From contig NZ_CP018221.1 of assembly GCF_001890385.1 (NCBI RefSeq), positions 793,501 to 857,500 of the forward strand: a stretch of 64,000 nt of DNA, given 5' to 3'. Source of the stretch: Tardibacter chloracetimidivorans (lineage in GTDB: Bacteria > Pseudomonadota > Alphaproteobacteria > Sphingomonadales > Sphingomonadaceae). Below the pieces are notes generated by a model that was not told the origin of the DNA, searched no databases, and saw only the letters and a program-made list of their open reading frames with translations. Position 1 is the stretch's first letter. Every line of letters starts with the position of its first letter. Below, one piece after another: positions 54,937 to 63,795 of this stretch. A program made the position numbers and the translations under genes.

Positions 54937-55638
54937 ATGATCGACAAAGCCTCTTCCTCGCCCAAGATCGCGGTGGGAGATATCCGTGATGGCGCGTCGA
55001 TCATGATCGGTGGCTTCGGCACCGCGGGCATGCCGGACGAGCTGATCGAAGGGCTCATCGCCGGCGGCGCCCGCAACCTGACCATCATCAGCAATAATGC
55101 CGGAAATGGCGAGACCGGCGTAGCCGCCCTGATCAAGGAGGGCCGCGTGAGCAAGATCGTCTGTTCCTTCCCGCGGCAGTCCGACTCGCACCATTTCGAT
55201 GCCGCATACCGCGCAGGCCAGATCGAACTCGAACTCGTCCCGCAGGGGAATCTCGCGGCGCGCATTCAGGCCGCCGGCGCCGGCCTCGGCGCGATCTTCA
55301 CCCCTACCGGCTTCGGCACCCTGCTCGCCGAGGGCAAGGAAACACGCCGCATCAATGACCGCGATTACGTCATGGAATATCCGATCCATGCGGATTTCGC
55401 ACTCATCAAGGCGCTCAAGGGCGACAGGTGGGGCAACCTCGTCTATCGCAAGACCGCGCGCAATTTTGGCCCGATCATGGCCATGGCCGCCAGGACGACC
55501 ATAGCCCAAGTCGAAGAGCTGGTCCCCCTTGGCGCGCTCGATCCCGAGGTCGTCGTGACGCCGGGCATCTTCGTTCAGCGCGTCGTCCGGATCACCCATG
55601 TCGCTGCAGCCGAAGCGCGGTTGGGAGAGGCGACATGA
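54937..55638 (+). CDS. pcaI: 3-oxoadipate CoA-transferase, subunit A
   Basis: Together with subunit B it transfers CoA from succinyl-CoA to 3-oxoadipate. The 233-residue product has the CoA-transferase alpha signature MIGGFGTAGMPDELIEGLIA, then LTIISNNAGNGETGVAALIK, LVPQGNLAARIQAAGAGLGA and FTPTGFGTLLAEGKE. Related acetoacetate transferases (ScoA, AtoD) are close in sequence; the neighbouring thiolase and maleylacetate reductase favour the 3-oxoadipate role. The stop overlaps the pcaJ start. Confidence 0.88.
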   Translation: MIDKASSSPKIAVGDIRDGASIMIGGFGTAGMPDELIEGLIAGGARNLTIISNNAGNGETGVAALIKEGRVSKIVCSFPRQSDSHHFDAAYRAGQIELELVPQGNLAARIQAAGAGLGAIFTPTGFGTLLAEGKETRRINDRDYVMEYPIHADFALIKALKGDRWGNLVYRKTARNFGPIMAMAARTTIAQVEELVPLGALDPEVVVTPGIFVQRVVRITHVAAAEARLGEAT

Positions 55639-56273
55639 ACCGGCTGGACCGTAAACAGATGGCCGCGCGCGTAGCGCAGGACATCCCGGAAGGGGCTTAT
55701 GTCAATCTCGGCATCGGCCTTCCGACGATGATCGCCAACTTTCTGCCGGCCGATCGTGAAATCCTACTTCAGAGCGAAAATGGTCTTCTCGGGATGGGGC
55801 CCGCCCCGTCACCGGGCGACGAGGATTGGGAGCTTATCAATGCCGGAAAGCAGGCGGTGACGCTGCTGGCCGGCGGCTCCTTCTTTCATCATGGCGACAG
55901 TTTCGCGATGATGCGCGGCGGCCATATCGACATTTGCGTCCTGGGCGCGTTCCAAGTTTCCATTCTCGGCGATATCGCCAACTGGCATAGCGGGGCGCCC
56001 GGCGCGATCCCGGCCGTGGGTGGGGCGATGGATCTGGCCATCGGCGCCAAGCAAACCTTCGTGATGATGGATCTGCTGACCAAGCAGGGGCAGAGCAAGC
56101 TCGTGCCGTCATGCTCGCTTCCCCTGACCGGCCTTGGCTGCGTCTCCCGCCTCTATACCGATGTCGCCGTGTTCAATCTTGGGCCCGAGGGTGTTCGCGT
56201 CGTCGAAACCGTCGACGGGGTCACGATCGACATGCTGCGTAACCTGACGGGCATAGCCCTTGTGAGCCAGTGA
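55635..56273 (+). CDS. pcaJ: 3-oxoadipate CoA-transferase, subunit B
   Basis: The 212-residue beta subunit starts at ATG 55635 (ATGA overlap with pcaI). It has YVNLGIGLPTMIANFLPAD and the catalytic glutamate in LLQSENGLLGMGPAPSPGDE, followed by GGHIDICVLGAFQVSILGDI. Both subunits are full length, so the enzyme should be functional. The thiolase gene follows after 56 bases. Confidence 0.88.
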   Translation: MNRLDRKQMAARVAQDIPEGAYVNLGIGLPTMIANFLPADREILLQSENGLLGMGPAPSPGDEDWELINAGKQAVTLLAGGSFFHHGDSFAMMRGGHIDICVLGAFQVSILGDIANWHSGAPGAIPAVGGAMDLAIGAKQTFVMMDLLTKQGQSKLVPSCSLPLTGLGCVSRLYTDVAVFNLGPEGVRVVETVDGVTIDMLRNLTGIALVSQ

Positions 56274-56329
56274 GCGTTCCGCCAGAGGCCTGAGAAACGC
56301 ATCGATATCCATCGGAAGGTCAAAAAAAT

Positions 56330-57538
56330 ATGAGCGATGCCTATATCTGCGACGCCATCCGCACGTCGATCGGGCGATATGGCGGTGGCCTGGCTAACCT
56401 TCGCGCGGACGATCTGGGCGCGCTGCCGCTGAAAGCGATGCTGCAGCGCAATCCGGGGCTTGATCCGGCGGCGGTCGAAGAGGTGTTTTTCGGCTGCGCC
56501 AACCAGGCCGGCGAAGACAATCGCAACGTTGCGCGCATGAGCCTATTGCTCGCCGGGCTGCCGCACAGCGTCCCCGGCGTTACGCTCAATCGCCTATGTG
56601 CTTCGGGCCTGGAAGCGATCGGCGCGGCCGCGCGCGCCATCGGATCCGACGAGATGGCGCTCGCCTTCGCCGGTGGCGTCGAAAATATGACGAGAGCTCC
56701 CTTCGTCATGGGCAAAACCGCGCAGCGCTTCGGTCGCGATCAGAAGATCGAAGACACTACGATGGGCTGGCGCTTTATCAATCCCGCCCTCGATGCGGCC
56801 GTCGGCACGGAAACGATGCCCCGGACGGGCGAAAATGTCGCCGCCGCCTATGGCATCAGCCGCGCCGATCAGGACGCCTTCGCGCTGCGCAGCCACGAGC
56901 GCGCGCTGGTCGCCCAGCGAAGCGGCTTTCATGCCGAAGAAATCCTCCCCCTGAGCGTGCCTTCGGGCAAGCGGGGCGAGGCAACCCTTTTCGGCATGGA
57001 CGAGGGCCCGCGCGCGGACACGACCCTGGAAGCGCTACAAAAGCTGAAGCCGCTTTTTGGCGCGGATGCGACCGTGACCGCCGGCAACGCCTCGAGCATC
57101 AACGACGGCGCGGCCGCGCTGATCGTCGCGAGCGAAGCAGCTGCCAGGGATCATGGGCTGACGCCGCGGGCGCGAATCCTCGGCATGGCGGCGATCGGGG
57201 TCGAGCCACGCATCATGGGTATCGGCCCGGTGCCCGCCACGCAGAAACTCATGGCCCGCCTCAATCTAAAAATCGACGATTTCGATGCGATCGAACTCAA
57301 TGAGGCGTTCGCCAGCCAGGCCCTCGCGGTCTTGCGCGCCCTGGGCCTTCACGACGACGCACCGCATGTGAACGCCAATGGCGGCGCGATCGCGCTCGGT
57401 CATCCGCTTGGCATGTCCGGTGCCCGCCTGGCCCTGACGCTGGTCCACCAGCTCGAGAAGACCGGAGGAAGGCTCGGCCTCGCCACGCTCTGCGTCGGCG
57501 TCGGCATGGGCCTAGCCCTCGCGGTCGAGCGCGTTTGA
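56330..57538 (+). CDS. pcaF: 3-oxoadipyl-CoA thiolase
   Basis: The thiolase splits 3-oxoadipyl-CoA into succinyl-CoA and acetyl-CoA. The 402-residue product carries the PcaF-type stretch CANQAGEDNRNVARMSLLLA, the nucleophile cysteine in LNRLCASGLEAIG, the histidine in GGAIALGHPLGMSGARLALT and the second cysteine in LCVGVGMGLALAVE. GENVAAAYGISRADQDAFAL is also typical of the family. This is the last gene of the plus-strand run and completes the route to the TCA cycle. Confidence 0.92.
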   Translation: MSDAYICDAIRTSIGRYGGGLANLRADDLGALPLKAMLQRNPGLDPAAVEEVFFGCANQAGEDNRNVARMSLLLAGLPHSVPGVTLNRLCASGLEAIGAAARAIGSDEMALAFAGGVENMTRAPFVMGKTAQRFGRDQKIEDTTMGWRFINPALDAAVGTETMPRTGENVAAAYGISRADQDAFALRSHERALVAQRSGFHAEEILPLSVPSGKRGEATLFGMDEGPRADTTLEALQKLKPLFGADATVTAGNASSINDGAAALIVASEAAARDHGLTPRARILGMAAIGVEPRIMGIGPVPATQKLMARLNLKIDDFDAIELNEAFASQALAVLRALGLHDDAPHVNANGGAIALGHPLGMSGARLALTLVHQLEKTGGRLGLATLCVGVGMGLALAVERV

Positions 57539-57549
57539 TGGGGCATGTT

Positions 57550-57578
57550 GGCCGACCGTCGCCCAGCGATGGTCGGTC
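57550..57578. terminator. bidirectional hairpin between pcaF and TonB receptor
   Basis: A 13-bp stem (GGCCGACCGTCGC with GCGATGGTCGGTC, including two G-T wobbles) and a 3-base loop lie between the convergent stop codons of pcaF and the first TonB receptor gene. Confidence 0.7.
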
Positions 57579-57583
57579 GGATA

Positions 57584-60004
57584 CTAGAATTTGAAACGGG
57601 CCTCGATCGTGAAGGTGCGCGGCTCACCGGGGACCAGGGTGTTGAGCTGGTAGCTCTCGCCCGTCGCCACGCCACCGACATAATAGATTTTGTCGAAGGC
57701 GTTTTTAAGATTCGCCGTGAGCGACCAGCCCGCGGAATCATTTTGAAGGCCCAGCCGGAAGTTCGCGGTCGTGTAGGACGGAATGATCGATCCAGCGCTG
57801 TTCAGGCTGCGCGGGCTCGTGAAGTTCGACGACTGCCGATAGACATCGCCGTGCACCAGAAACGAGAGTTCGGCCGATAGCGGGATCGTCACGTCGGCAT
57901 AGGCTACGCCCGAGAATTTCGGGGTGTCGGCGACCCGGTCATAGACCACGGGCAGTCCGTTGGCATTCACGTTGCCATCGACGAATTTTGATTTGGTCAG
58001 ATTGACGTTGCCGCCGAGGAAGAGCCAAGGCGTCGGCTGGATCGAACCGTCTAGCTCCAGACCATATACCTCGGCCTTCGGCACATTGACGGTGAGCACC
58101 GCTGGTCCGCCGCCGACGAACGTATAGGCCGCCCTCTGGTTGTTGCTGATCCAATTGTAGAAGAAGGCGGCGTTAAGACGCGTTCGCACGTCGCCAAGCT
58201 CGCCGTTGAACTTGGTACCGAGCTCCGCATCTATGATTTTCTCGGCGCCATAGCTGTCGCCGCCCTGAACTCCCTGTCCATCGAGAGGCGGCAGAAGCAG
58301 GTTGTATCCGCCGCTTTTATAGGCGCGCCGGGAAGCGGCATAGACGAGCAGCGTCGGATCGACCTGATGTTGGAGGCCGAGCGTCCAGCTCAATTTGTTG
58401 TAGGTCGCCGACTTATTATAATCATAGCCGGCGGGCGCCGGATCGCCGAGGGCGATACGCGAACTGTTGGTCGGAAGCGTGACGCGCGTCACCTTCTCGC
58501 TGGTGTAGCGAAACCCGGCGGTCGCCGAGAGACCCGTATCGGTCAGCTTGAACGAACCCTGGGCATAGCCGGCATAAGTGAAGTTTTTGACGGTGTTATC
58601 CAGATGCTGCAGGAAGCCGCCAAACAGAATGTCGAGAGAATTATTGGTGAGGCGCTGAGTGGTTTTCTCGTCCGAGAAATAGCCGCCGATCGTATAATCG
58701 AGACGATCCGACAGCGCCGTACCCTGCAATTGCAGTTCGTCGGAAATCTGGCGCGTGAAGTTACAAATGCACTCGCCGACCCTTTGGCCGGATACCAGAA
58801 AGGGGAAGCCATCCGCGTCGTTGCCGTAATTCTCGCGAATGCGGGTATAACCGAGGATATTCTTCAGCCGCGCGGTGCCACCGAGCTCCACGGTCGTCGC
58901 GTTGGTCACGATCAGATTCTTAGTGAGATGGAAATTAGCCCCATCGTCGTTCACCACATAGGGGCCGCGGGCCAGCTGCGCGGCAAGTTCGTCGCGGGCA
59001 CTGTTCGCATGCCGGGGATCGGCGAAATAGGTATCGTAGAAGGGCGCGACCACCGATGCCGGAGCACCCGTAAAGGCCGAAATCGTGCCGATGCCCGTGG
59101 CTCTGGCAGTGGGCGTCCCGACGCCGGCATAGAGCAACTCCAGTGGAACGAGCGGAGTCGGGCCTCCGGTCAGCGGTAACAGGCCGCTGACGGTGCCGAG
59201 CATATTCTCGCCCTTGTCGTGAAAATAATCGACGACGAGTTCGTTTTTGATCGAGCCGAGATTGACCGTGACGCTGCCGCGCCCGCCATAGCGTTCGAAG
59301 TCGCCGATGCGACGGCCGCCATAATAGAGATTCTTCTGAAAACCATGACGGCGCTGGAATATGCCGGCCAGACGAGCGGTCAGCGCGTCGCCTGCAATTG
59401 GCCCGCTGATAGCGCCTTCGATCTTCCGCGCGCCATGGTCGCCCGCAAGGGCGCTGGCATAGCCCGACAGCGTTTCGGTCGGCTTAGCCGTCGTGAACAG
59501 AACCGCGCCACCTGTCGCGCTGCGCCCGAACAACGTGCCCTGAGGGCCCTTGAGCACTTGGACGGACTGAAGGTCGTAGAAGGCGGTCGCGGACCCCTGC
59601 CCGCCGATCTGCACCTCATTGATATAGGGCAGCACGCCGGGGCGGGAGTTGCTGTACGCATCCTGCGACTGGCCGCGGATGGAATAGTTGAGCGATGTGG
59701 CAGACAGGCCGGCGCGCACTGTTAGGCCGGGAGCGACAAAGCGAAGATCCTGCTCGGACCCGACCTGCGCCTTGGCGAGGGTGTCCGCCGAGATCACAGC
59801 GACGGAGACGGGAGTCTTCGACAGGCTCTCGTCACGACGGCGGGCCGTCACGACGATGTCGCCCACTTCTGTTTCCGCCCCCGGAGCCGTTCCCCGCGCG
59901 GCCTCGGAAGGGACTATATGCGCAGCCGTCTGGGCTAAGGCGATATCGGGAGCGAGCAAAGCAGTGCCAAGAGCGGTCGTGACCGCAAGCTGCCTTTTTA
60001 ACAT
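57584..60004 (-). CDS. TonB-dependent outer-membrane receptor
   Basis: The 806-residue product starts at ATG 60004 (TTGGAG upstream) with a signal peptide ending in DIALAQ. The plug domain has GDIVVTARRRDESLSKTPVS, then KGPQGTLFGRSATGGAVLFT, and the 22-stranded barrel ends in the usual aromatic terminus FTIEARFKF. Sphingomonads use many such receptors for uptake of poorly soluble aromatics and other nutrients; the position beside catabolic genes suggests substrate import. It is transcribed separately from the next receptor gene, with a strong hairpin between them. Confidence 0.93.
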   Translation of the reverse strand: MLKRQLAVTTALGTALLAPDIALAQTAAHIVPSEAARGTAPGAETEVGDIVVTARRRDESLSKTPVSVAVISADTLAKAQVGSEQDLRFVAPGLTVRAGLSATSLNYSIRGQSQDAYSNSRPGVLPYINEVQIGGQGSATAFYDLQSVQVLKGPQGTLFGRSATGGAVLFTTAKPTETLSGYASALAGDHGARKIEGAISGPIAGDALTARLAGIFQRRHGFQKNLYYGGRRIGDFERYGGRGSVTVNLGSIKNELVVDYFHDKGENMLGTVSGLLPLTGGPTPLVPLELLYAGVGTPTARATGIGTISAFTGAPASVVAPFYDTYFADPRHANSARDELAAQLARGPYVVNDDGANFHLTKNLIVTNATTVELGGTARLKNILGYTRIRENYGNDADGFPFLVSGQRVGECICNFTRQISDELQLQGTALSDRLDYTIGGYFSDEKTTQRLTNNSLDILFGGFLQHLDNTVKNFTYAGYAQGSFKLTDTGLSATAGFRYTSEKVTRVTLPTNSSRIALGDPAPAGYDYNKSATYNKLSWTLGLQHQVDPTLLVYAASRRAYKSGGYNLLLPPLDGQGVQGGDSYGAEKIIDAELGTKFNGELGDVRTRLNAAFFYNWISNNQRAAYTFVGGGPAVLTVNVPKAEVYGLELDGSIQPTPWLFLGGNVNLTKSKFVDGNVNANGLPVVYDRVADTPKFSGVAYADVTIPLSAELSFLVHGDVYRQSSNFTSPRSLNSAGSIIPSYTTANFRLGLQNDSAGWSLTANLKNAFDKIYYVGGVATGESYQLNTLVPGEPRTFTIEARFKF

Positions 60005-60118
60005 TGGAATCTCCAATTTTATTTCATTCGACAGCCCAGAGCTCTTGGGGTCGTGACGACGCCGTCGTGACAACCGAAGAGTTAGCGTCTGCTCCCTTGT
60101 CCGGCCGAACACCGACAG

Positions 60119-60174
60119 GCGAGCCAGTCAGTCCGAGGGCGACGCGGCGTCGCATATCGGACTGACTGGCTCGC
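60119..60174. terminator. nested hairpin between the two TonB receptor genes
   Basis: A perfect 18-bp stem, GCGAGCCAGTCAGTCCGA at 60119 with its complement at 60157, encloses a loop that contains a second perfect palindrome, GCGACGC-G-GCGTCGC. It begins just past the stop of the upstream receptor gene (60177) and should end that transcript. Confidence 0.75.
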
Positions 60175-60176
60175 TG

Positions 60177-62399
60177 TCAGAATTTATAGGAAGCCGAGAT
60201 GCCGTAGACCGCCGGCTGCCCGTAATTCTGCGCGATCGAGAAATTGACCGGCGTCAGCTGGTTCACATATTTCTTGTCGGTCACGTTCGTCCCGTACACG
60301 GCAAAGGAAGTATGCCCGTCCGGCAGAGTATATCCAACGCGCAGATTCAACAGGCCATAAGCGCCCTGCCCGAACTGCTCCGCCGGATCGAAAAAGATCT
60401 TCGAGGTGCGGTAGTAATTGGCCGAGAACGCGATCTCACCGCCGGCCAGGGGCCGCGTATAGTTGACGGTCACGTTGCCGCTGAATTTCGGCGAACGCGG
60501 CATCGTGAAACCGCTCGCATCGATCGGCGTCGTGATGAACAGGCCGAAAAACGCTCCGCAGGACACGAGGTCGAGACATTGAACCTGGGCCGGGGCACCC
60601 AAGAACTTCTTGAACCGCGCATGGGTGTAGGCGCCCGCGACCCTGATCTCGAGCCCCTCGACCGGATTGACCGACACGTCGCCTTCGACGCCGTACACTT
60701 CCGCCCGCGCGGCATTCTTCAACGTCACGGTCGTCGACGTGTAGGAGGCGAGCTGAAGGTTGGTATAATCGTAATAATAGCCGGCCGTGCTGAAGCGCAC
60801 GTTGCGTGACGCCGTCTTAAATCCGACCTCATAGGCCGTCAGTTTCTCAGGCTTGACCGGCGTGGTGAGGTCGATCGAGAAGGTGTTGAACGCGCCCGAT
60901 TTGAAGCCCTTCGAGAAGGACGCGTAGACGCTAGTGCGAGGCGCGAGCTCGTAGCGGATGACCGCGCGCGGCGTCAGACTGTTGAAGGTCTTCGACGCGC
61001 TGTCATTGGCGCCGGGCGTGCCGAACGCCGTGCTCTGGACCAGATAGTCCGCCAAGCGCTTCTCGCTGCTGTACCGAAGACCACCGGTCAGAAACAACTT
61101 GTCGGCCAGTTCGTAGGTCGCATCTCCAAAAAAGGCGAAGGATTTGCTTGTCTGCTGGTGAACGAGCCCGAGCGCAAGGGGCGCACCGGCATAGAATTGC
61201 TGAGCATCCTTATCATAGAAATAGTTGGCGCCCAGCACCCAGCTCAATCGACGCGATGTATCTTGGGGCGACGTCAGGACGAATTCCTGGGACGCTGACT
61301 TCTGTTGATTGCGGTATAAAACGTTGAACACGCTGGCGCTTGCCGCATCGTTGTCGTTGGCTGACAGCGTCCTCTGATCGCGATACATCGAGTAGGAGGT
61401 CAGCTTCCCAAAGCCTAAATCCGTGTCGGCCGTGAGGTAGGCACCGTCGACATTGAGCTTGAATCTAGGATCGTAGTCCGACGAAATATCGCCGCGCTTC
61501 GATGCGATCACCGATCCCGGAATGAAGGCGTCGATGGTTAGACCCTGATAGGCATTATACATCGCGGACGTCGGATCGCTGACATCCGTATGCTGGTAGC
61601 TCAGCATGACATCGGTCGCGTCGGAGACCTCCCACAATATCTTGGACTTGAAGCTCAGGCTGTGGAATTTGCCCGGATTGTCGTCGCCGGTGAAGATATT
61701 CTTGTAGAAGTTGTCGCCGCGCTCATAAGCTGCCGTGATGCTCACGGCCACCTTCTCGGTCAGACCGGTCGACAGGAAGCCACCGACGCTCGGATGGTTG
61801 AAGCGTTCGTAGCTCGCCATGATGTTGCCGGTCGTCTGAAAGGTTGGCTTCTTGGTCGTCACCAGGATGGCCCCGCCGGTCGCATTGCGGCCGAACAGCG
61901 TACCCTGGGGGCCTTTCAGCACGCTGACATTGTCGACATCTAGCAGTTTGAAGTCGGTGCTGAACGGACTCGAAATATAGAAGCCGTCGACATAGGTCGC
62001 GATGTTCGAGTTCAGGCCGGGGCCGACCGCAGCGGTGCCGACGCCGCGGATGGTCGGCTGGGCGAAGCTGGCCGAATAATCGAAGCGCAGGCCGGGCACG
62101 ACCTGGGCCAGCTGACCCGTGCTGGTGACCGACGATTTGGCGAGCCCGCCGCCGCCGATCGACGTGATCGCGATCGGAACAGCCTCGAGCGATTCCGCGC
62201 GACGCTGGGCGGTCACGACGATCTCGCCGACATCCGCATTGTCGCCGGCCGCCGCAGCGGCGGCCGGCGATGCCGCGGCATCACTTTGCATGGCAGCGAA
62301 AGCGGTTCCTGAAGATGCCGCGAAAAGTGCCAGCGCAGAAGCTCCCAAGGCATAAGGACGCCCGATTCTCGCCAGCATGAAGCCGCTATAGAAGTTCAT
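60177..62399 (-). CDS. TonB-dependent outer-membrane receptor
   Basis: The 740-residue product starts at ATG 62399 after GGGGGAGGAG. It has a signal peptide (ALGASALALFAASSGTAFA), the TonB-box-like segment VGEIVVTAQRRAESLEAVPI, the plug motif LKGPQGTLFGRNATGGAILV and a C-terminal barrel ending in YGISASYKF. It is related to, but not a close copy of, the receptor at 57584. A copy of the GCATAA direct-repeat promoter lies about 100-150 bases upstream, so it is probably co-regulated with the hydroquinone operon. Confidence 0.94.
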   Translation of the reverse strand: MNFYSGFMLARIGRPYALGASALALFAASSGTAFAAMQSDAAASPAAAAAAGDNADVGEIVVTAQRRAESLEAVPIAITSIGGGGLAKSSVTSTGQLAQVVPGLRFDYSASFAQPTIRGVGTAAVGPGLNSNIATYVDGFYISSPFSTDFKLLDVDNVSVLKGPQGTLFGRNATGGAILVTTKKPTFQTTGNIMASYERFNHPSVGGFLSTGLTEKVAVSITAAYERGDNFYKNIFTGDDNPGKFHSLSFKSKILWEVSDATDVMLSYQHTDVSDPTSAMYNAYQGLTIDAFIPGSVIASKRGDISSDYDPRFKLNVDGAYLTADTDLGFGKLTSYSMYRDQRTLSANDNDAASASVFNVLYRNQQKSASQEFVLTSPQDTSRRLSWVLGANYFYDKDAQQFYAGAPLALGLVHQQTSKSFAFFGDATYELADKLFLTGGLRYSSEKRLADYLVQSTAFGTPGANDSASKTFNSLTPRAVIRYELAPRTSVYASFSKGFKSGAFNTFSIDLTTPVKPEKLTAYEVGFKTASRNVRFSTAGYYYDYTNLQLASYTSTTVTLKNAARAEVYGVEGDVSVNPVEGLEIRVAGAYTHARFKKFLGAPAQVQCLDLVSCGAFFGLFITTPIDASGFTMPRSPKFSGNVTVNYTRPLAGGEIAFSANYYRTSKIFFDPAEQFGQGAYGLLNLRVGYTLPDGHTSFAVYGTNVTDKKYVNQLTPVNFSIAQNYGQPAVYGISASYKF

Positions 62400-62494
62400 T
62401 TCACTCCTCCCCCACTTTTGTTCTTTGGATCATCGATGTGATTGCTGTGCTAAGAAAACCAGGAATCAAATAACCAACTCACTACGCCTATTGC

Positions 62495-62550
62495 ACCATG
62501 CGGGCGAACCCGCCGACCGTCCTGCACAAATCCAACTTTCTTCGGCATAA
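62495..62550 (-). promoter_or_regulatory. GCATAA direct-repeat promoter element, copy c
   Basis: GCACAA at 62524 and GCATAA at 62545 are 21 bases apart, in the same layout as copies a and b. On the minus strand AGGACG follows the proximal box directly and CATGGT follows after 17 bases (62495-62500). It is upstream of the second TonB receptor gene. Confidence 0.6.
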
Positions 62551-62691
62551 TCGCACAGTGAAAGCCATTGGCCTTGGCTGGCGAGCGGCGAATCCCCGGT
62601 AGTTCCCGCGTGATGCCGAACTCGACCAGCGGCCGGTCGCATAGCCCGACATGTCGGAGGCTCCGTAACGCTTGAGGTCAGGCGATTCTCC

Positions 62692-63675
62692 TCAGCTCTC
62701 AGAATTCAACTCTATCCGATAAATCGAAGCGGCGGTTTGCGAGAACAGCTTGGTACGATCGGAGACGGAAAAATCGGCGGTTATGCGCTTGAAGCTGTTC
62801 CACAAATTCCCGTAGGAGATAATTTGCGAGTCGACGGGCGCGTTGCTTTCAAACATGCATCGATCCGGGCCAAACAGATCAATCGCCGTCAATATATGCC
62901 GGCGGTGCAACTCGTTCGCCTCTGCCGCACTCTGGACAGCCATCCCCGTCGTAACGATGTTCATGCCACCGAGCTTTATTATGACGTTGGGGCAGGTAGC
63001 AACCGCTTCCAGATTTGTCTTCCAATCGGCGAAGGCCTCCTTGAGGCGGCCCTGATAGCGCCCGGTACCTCTGGGCCCGCCCAGATGATTGACGATGATG
63101 ACGACATCGGGAACCGCATTGGCAATATCGACGACCTCCAGCAGTTGATCCTGGAACAGCCAGGCATCGAAGGTCATTCCTTTGCGGGCGAGTGCGGCCA
63201 GACCTTCCTTGAACGACGGCCGCAGCATCACCTGCCCCTGGTCGCACCCCCAATTGGGCAGCTCATCGGCGAAAGCGGTCATATGCCGAATGCCTCGGAA
63301 ACGGGGTGAAACAGCAGCGAACTCGTCCAACACCTCCTCGACGGCGCGACCCATGGTCAAATTTGCGGTGCCGACGATGCCTGCGCACAGGCCCGGAAGT
63401 CTGCCATTGCGGCGGGCATAGCCGGCGACGGTCTTTTCGACAGATTCCACCTCGCCGACGACGCGCAGATGCTCGGGTCCCGACGTTCGGTATCCGACCA
63501 AAGAGTCGTTATAGACACTTGCTATGACATTGTGCCCCGATCTTAGGATTTCGTCGGCGAACTGATCTATCGTGTAAGGCATATAGCCCTCTAGCGGCGC
63601 CCGCTCCCACAGGTGGTGATGGGCATCGATGATCGGCAGATCCGGATCCAGGGGCAGTTCTTCGGATGGGATCAT
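62692..63675 (-). CDS. amidohydrolase-family (amidohydrolase 2) hydrolase or decarboxylase
   Basis: The 327-residue product is a TIM-barrel amidohydrolase. The metal-binding HxH motif is in IIDAHHHLWE near the N-terminus, with VVIIVNHLGGPRG and DRCMFESNAPVD giving the later histidine and aspartate. The ATG at 63675 follows GAGGAG; the frame is open further upstream without a good start. Relatives include lactonases and aromatic acid decarboxylases such as those for 2-pyrone-4,6-dicarboxylate. A hydrolytic step on a ring-cleavage or lactone intermediate is plausible, but the substrate is unknown. Confidence 0.85.
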   Translation of the reverse strand: MIPSEELPLDPDLPIIDAHHHLWERAPLEGYMPYTIDQFADEILRSGHNVIASVYNDSLVGYRTSGPEHLRVVGEVESVEKTVAGYARRNGRLPGLCAGIVGTANLTMGRAVEEVLDEFAAVSPRFRGIRHMTAFADELPNWGCDQGQVMLRPSFKEGLAALARKGMTFDAWLFQDQLLEVVDIANAVPDVVIIVNHLGGPRGTGRYQGRLKEAFADWKTNLEAVATCPNVIIKLGGMNIVTTGMAVQSAAEANELHRRHILTAIDLFGPDRCMFESNAPVDSQIISYGNLWNSFKRITADFSVSDRTKLFSQTAASIYRIELNSES

Positions 63676-63795
63676 GACCGTCTCCTCATCGCTTATCAAC
63701 GCTGCCCGGATCGGTAGCCCTACAAGGGGCAACGCTCGACCAGCTTTGCGGCGCTGGGAACCGAGCTTCAAACCAGCCAGGATTTCGAGATGTCA

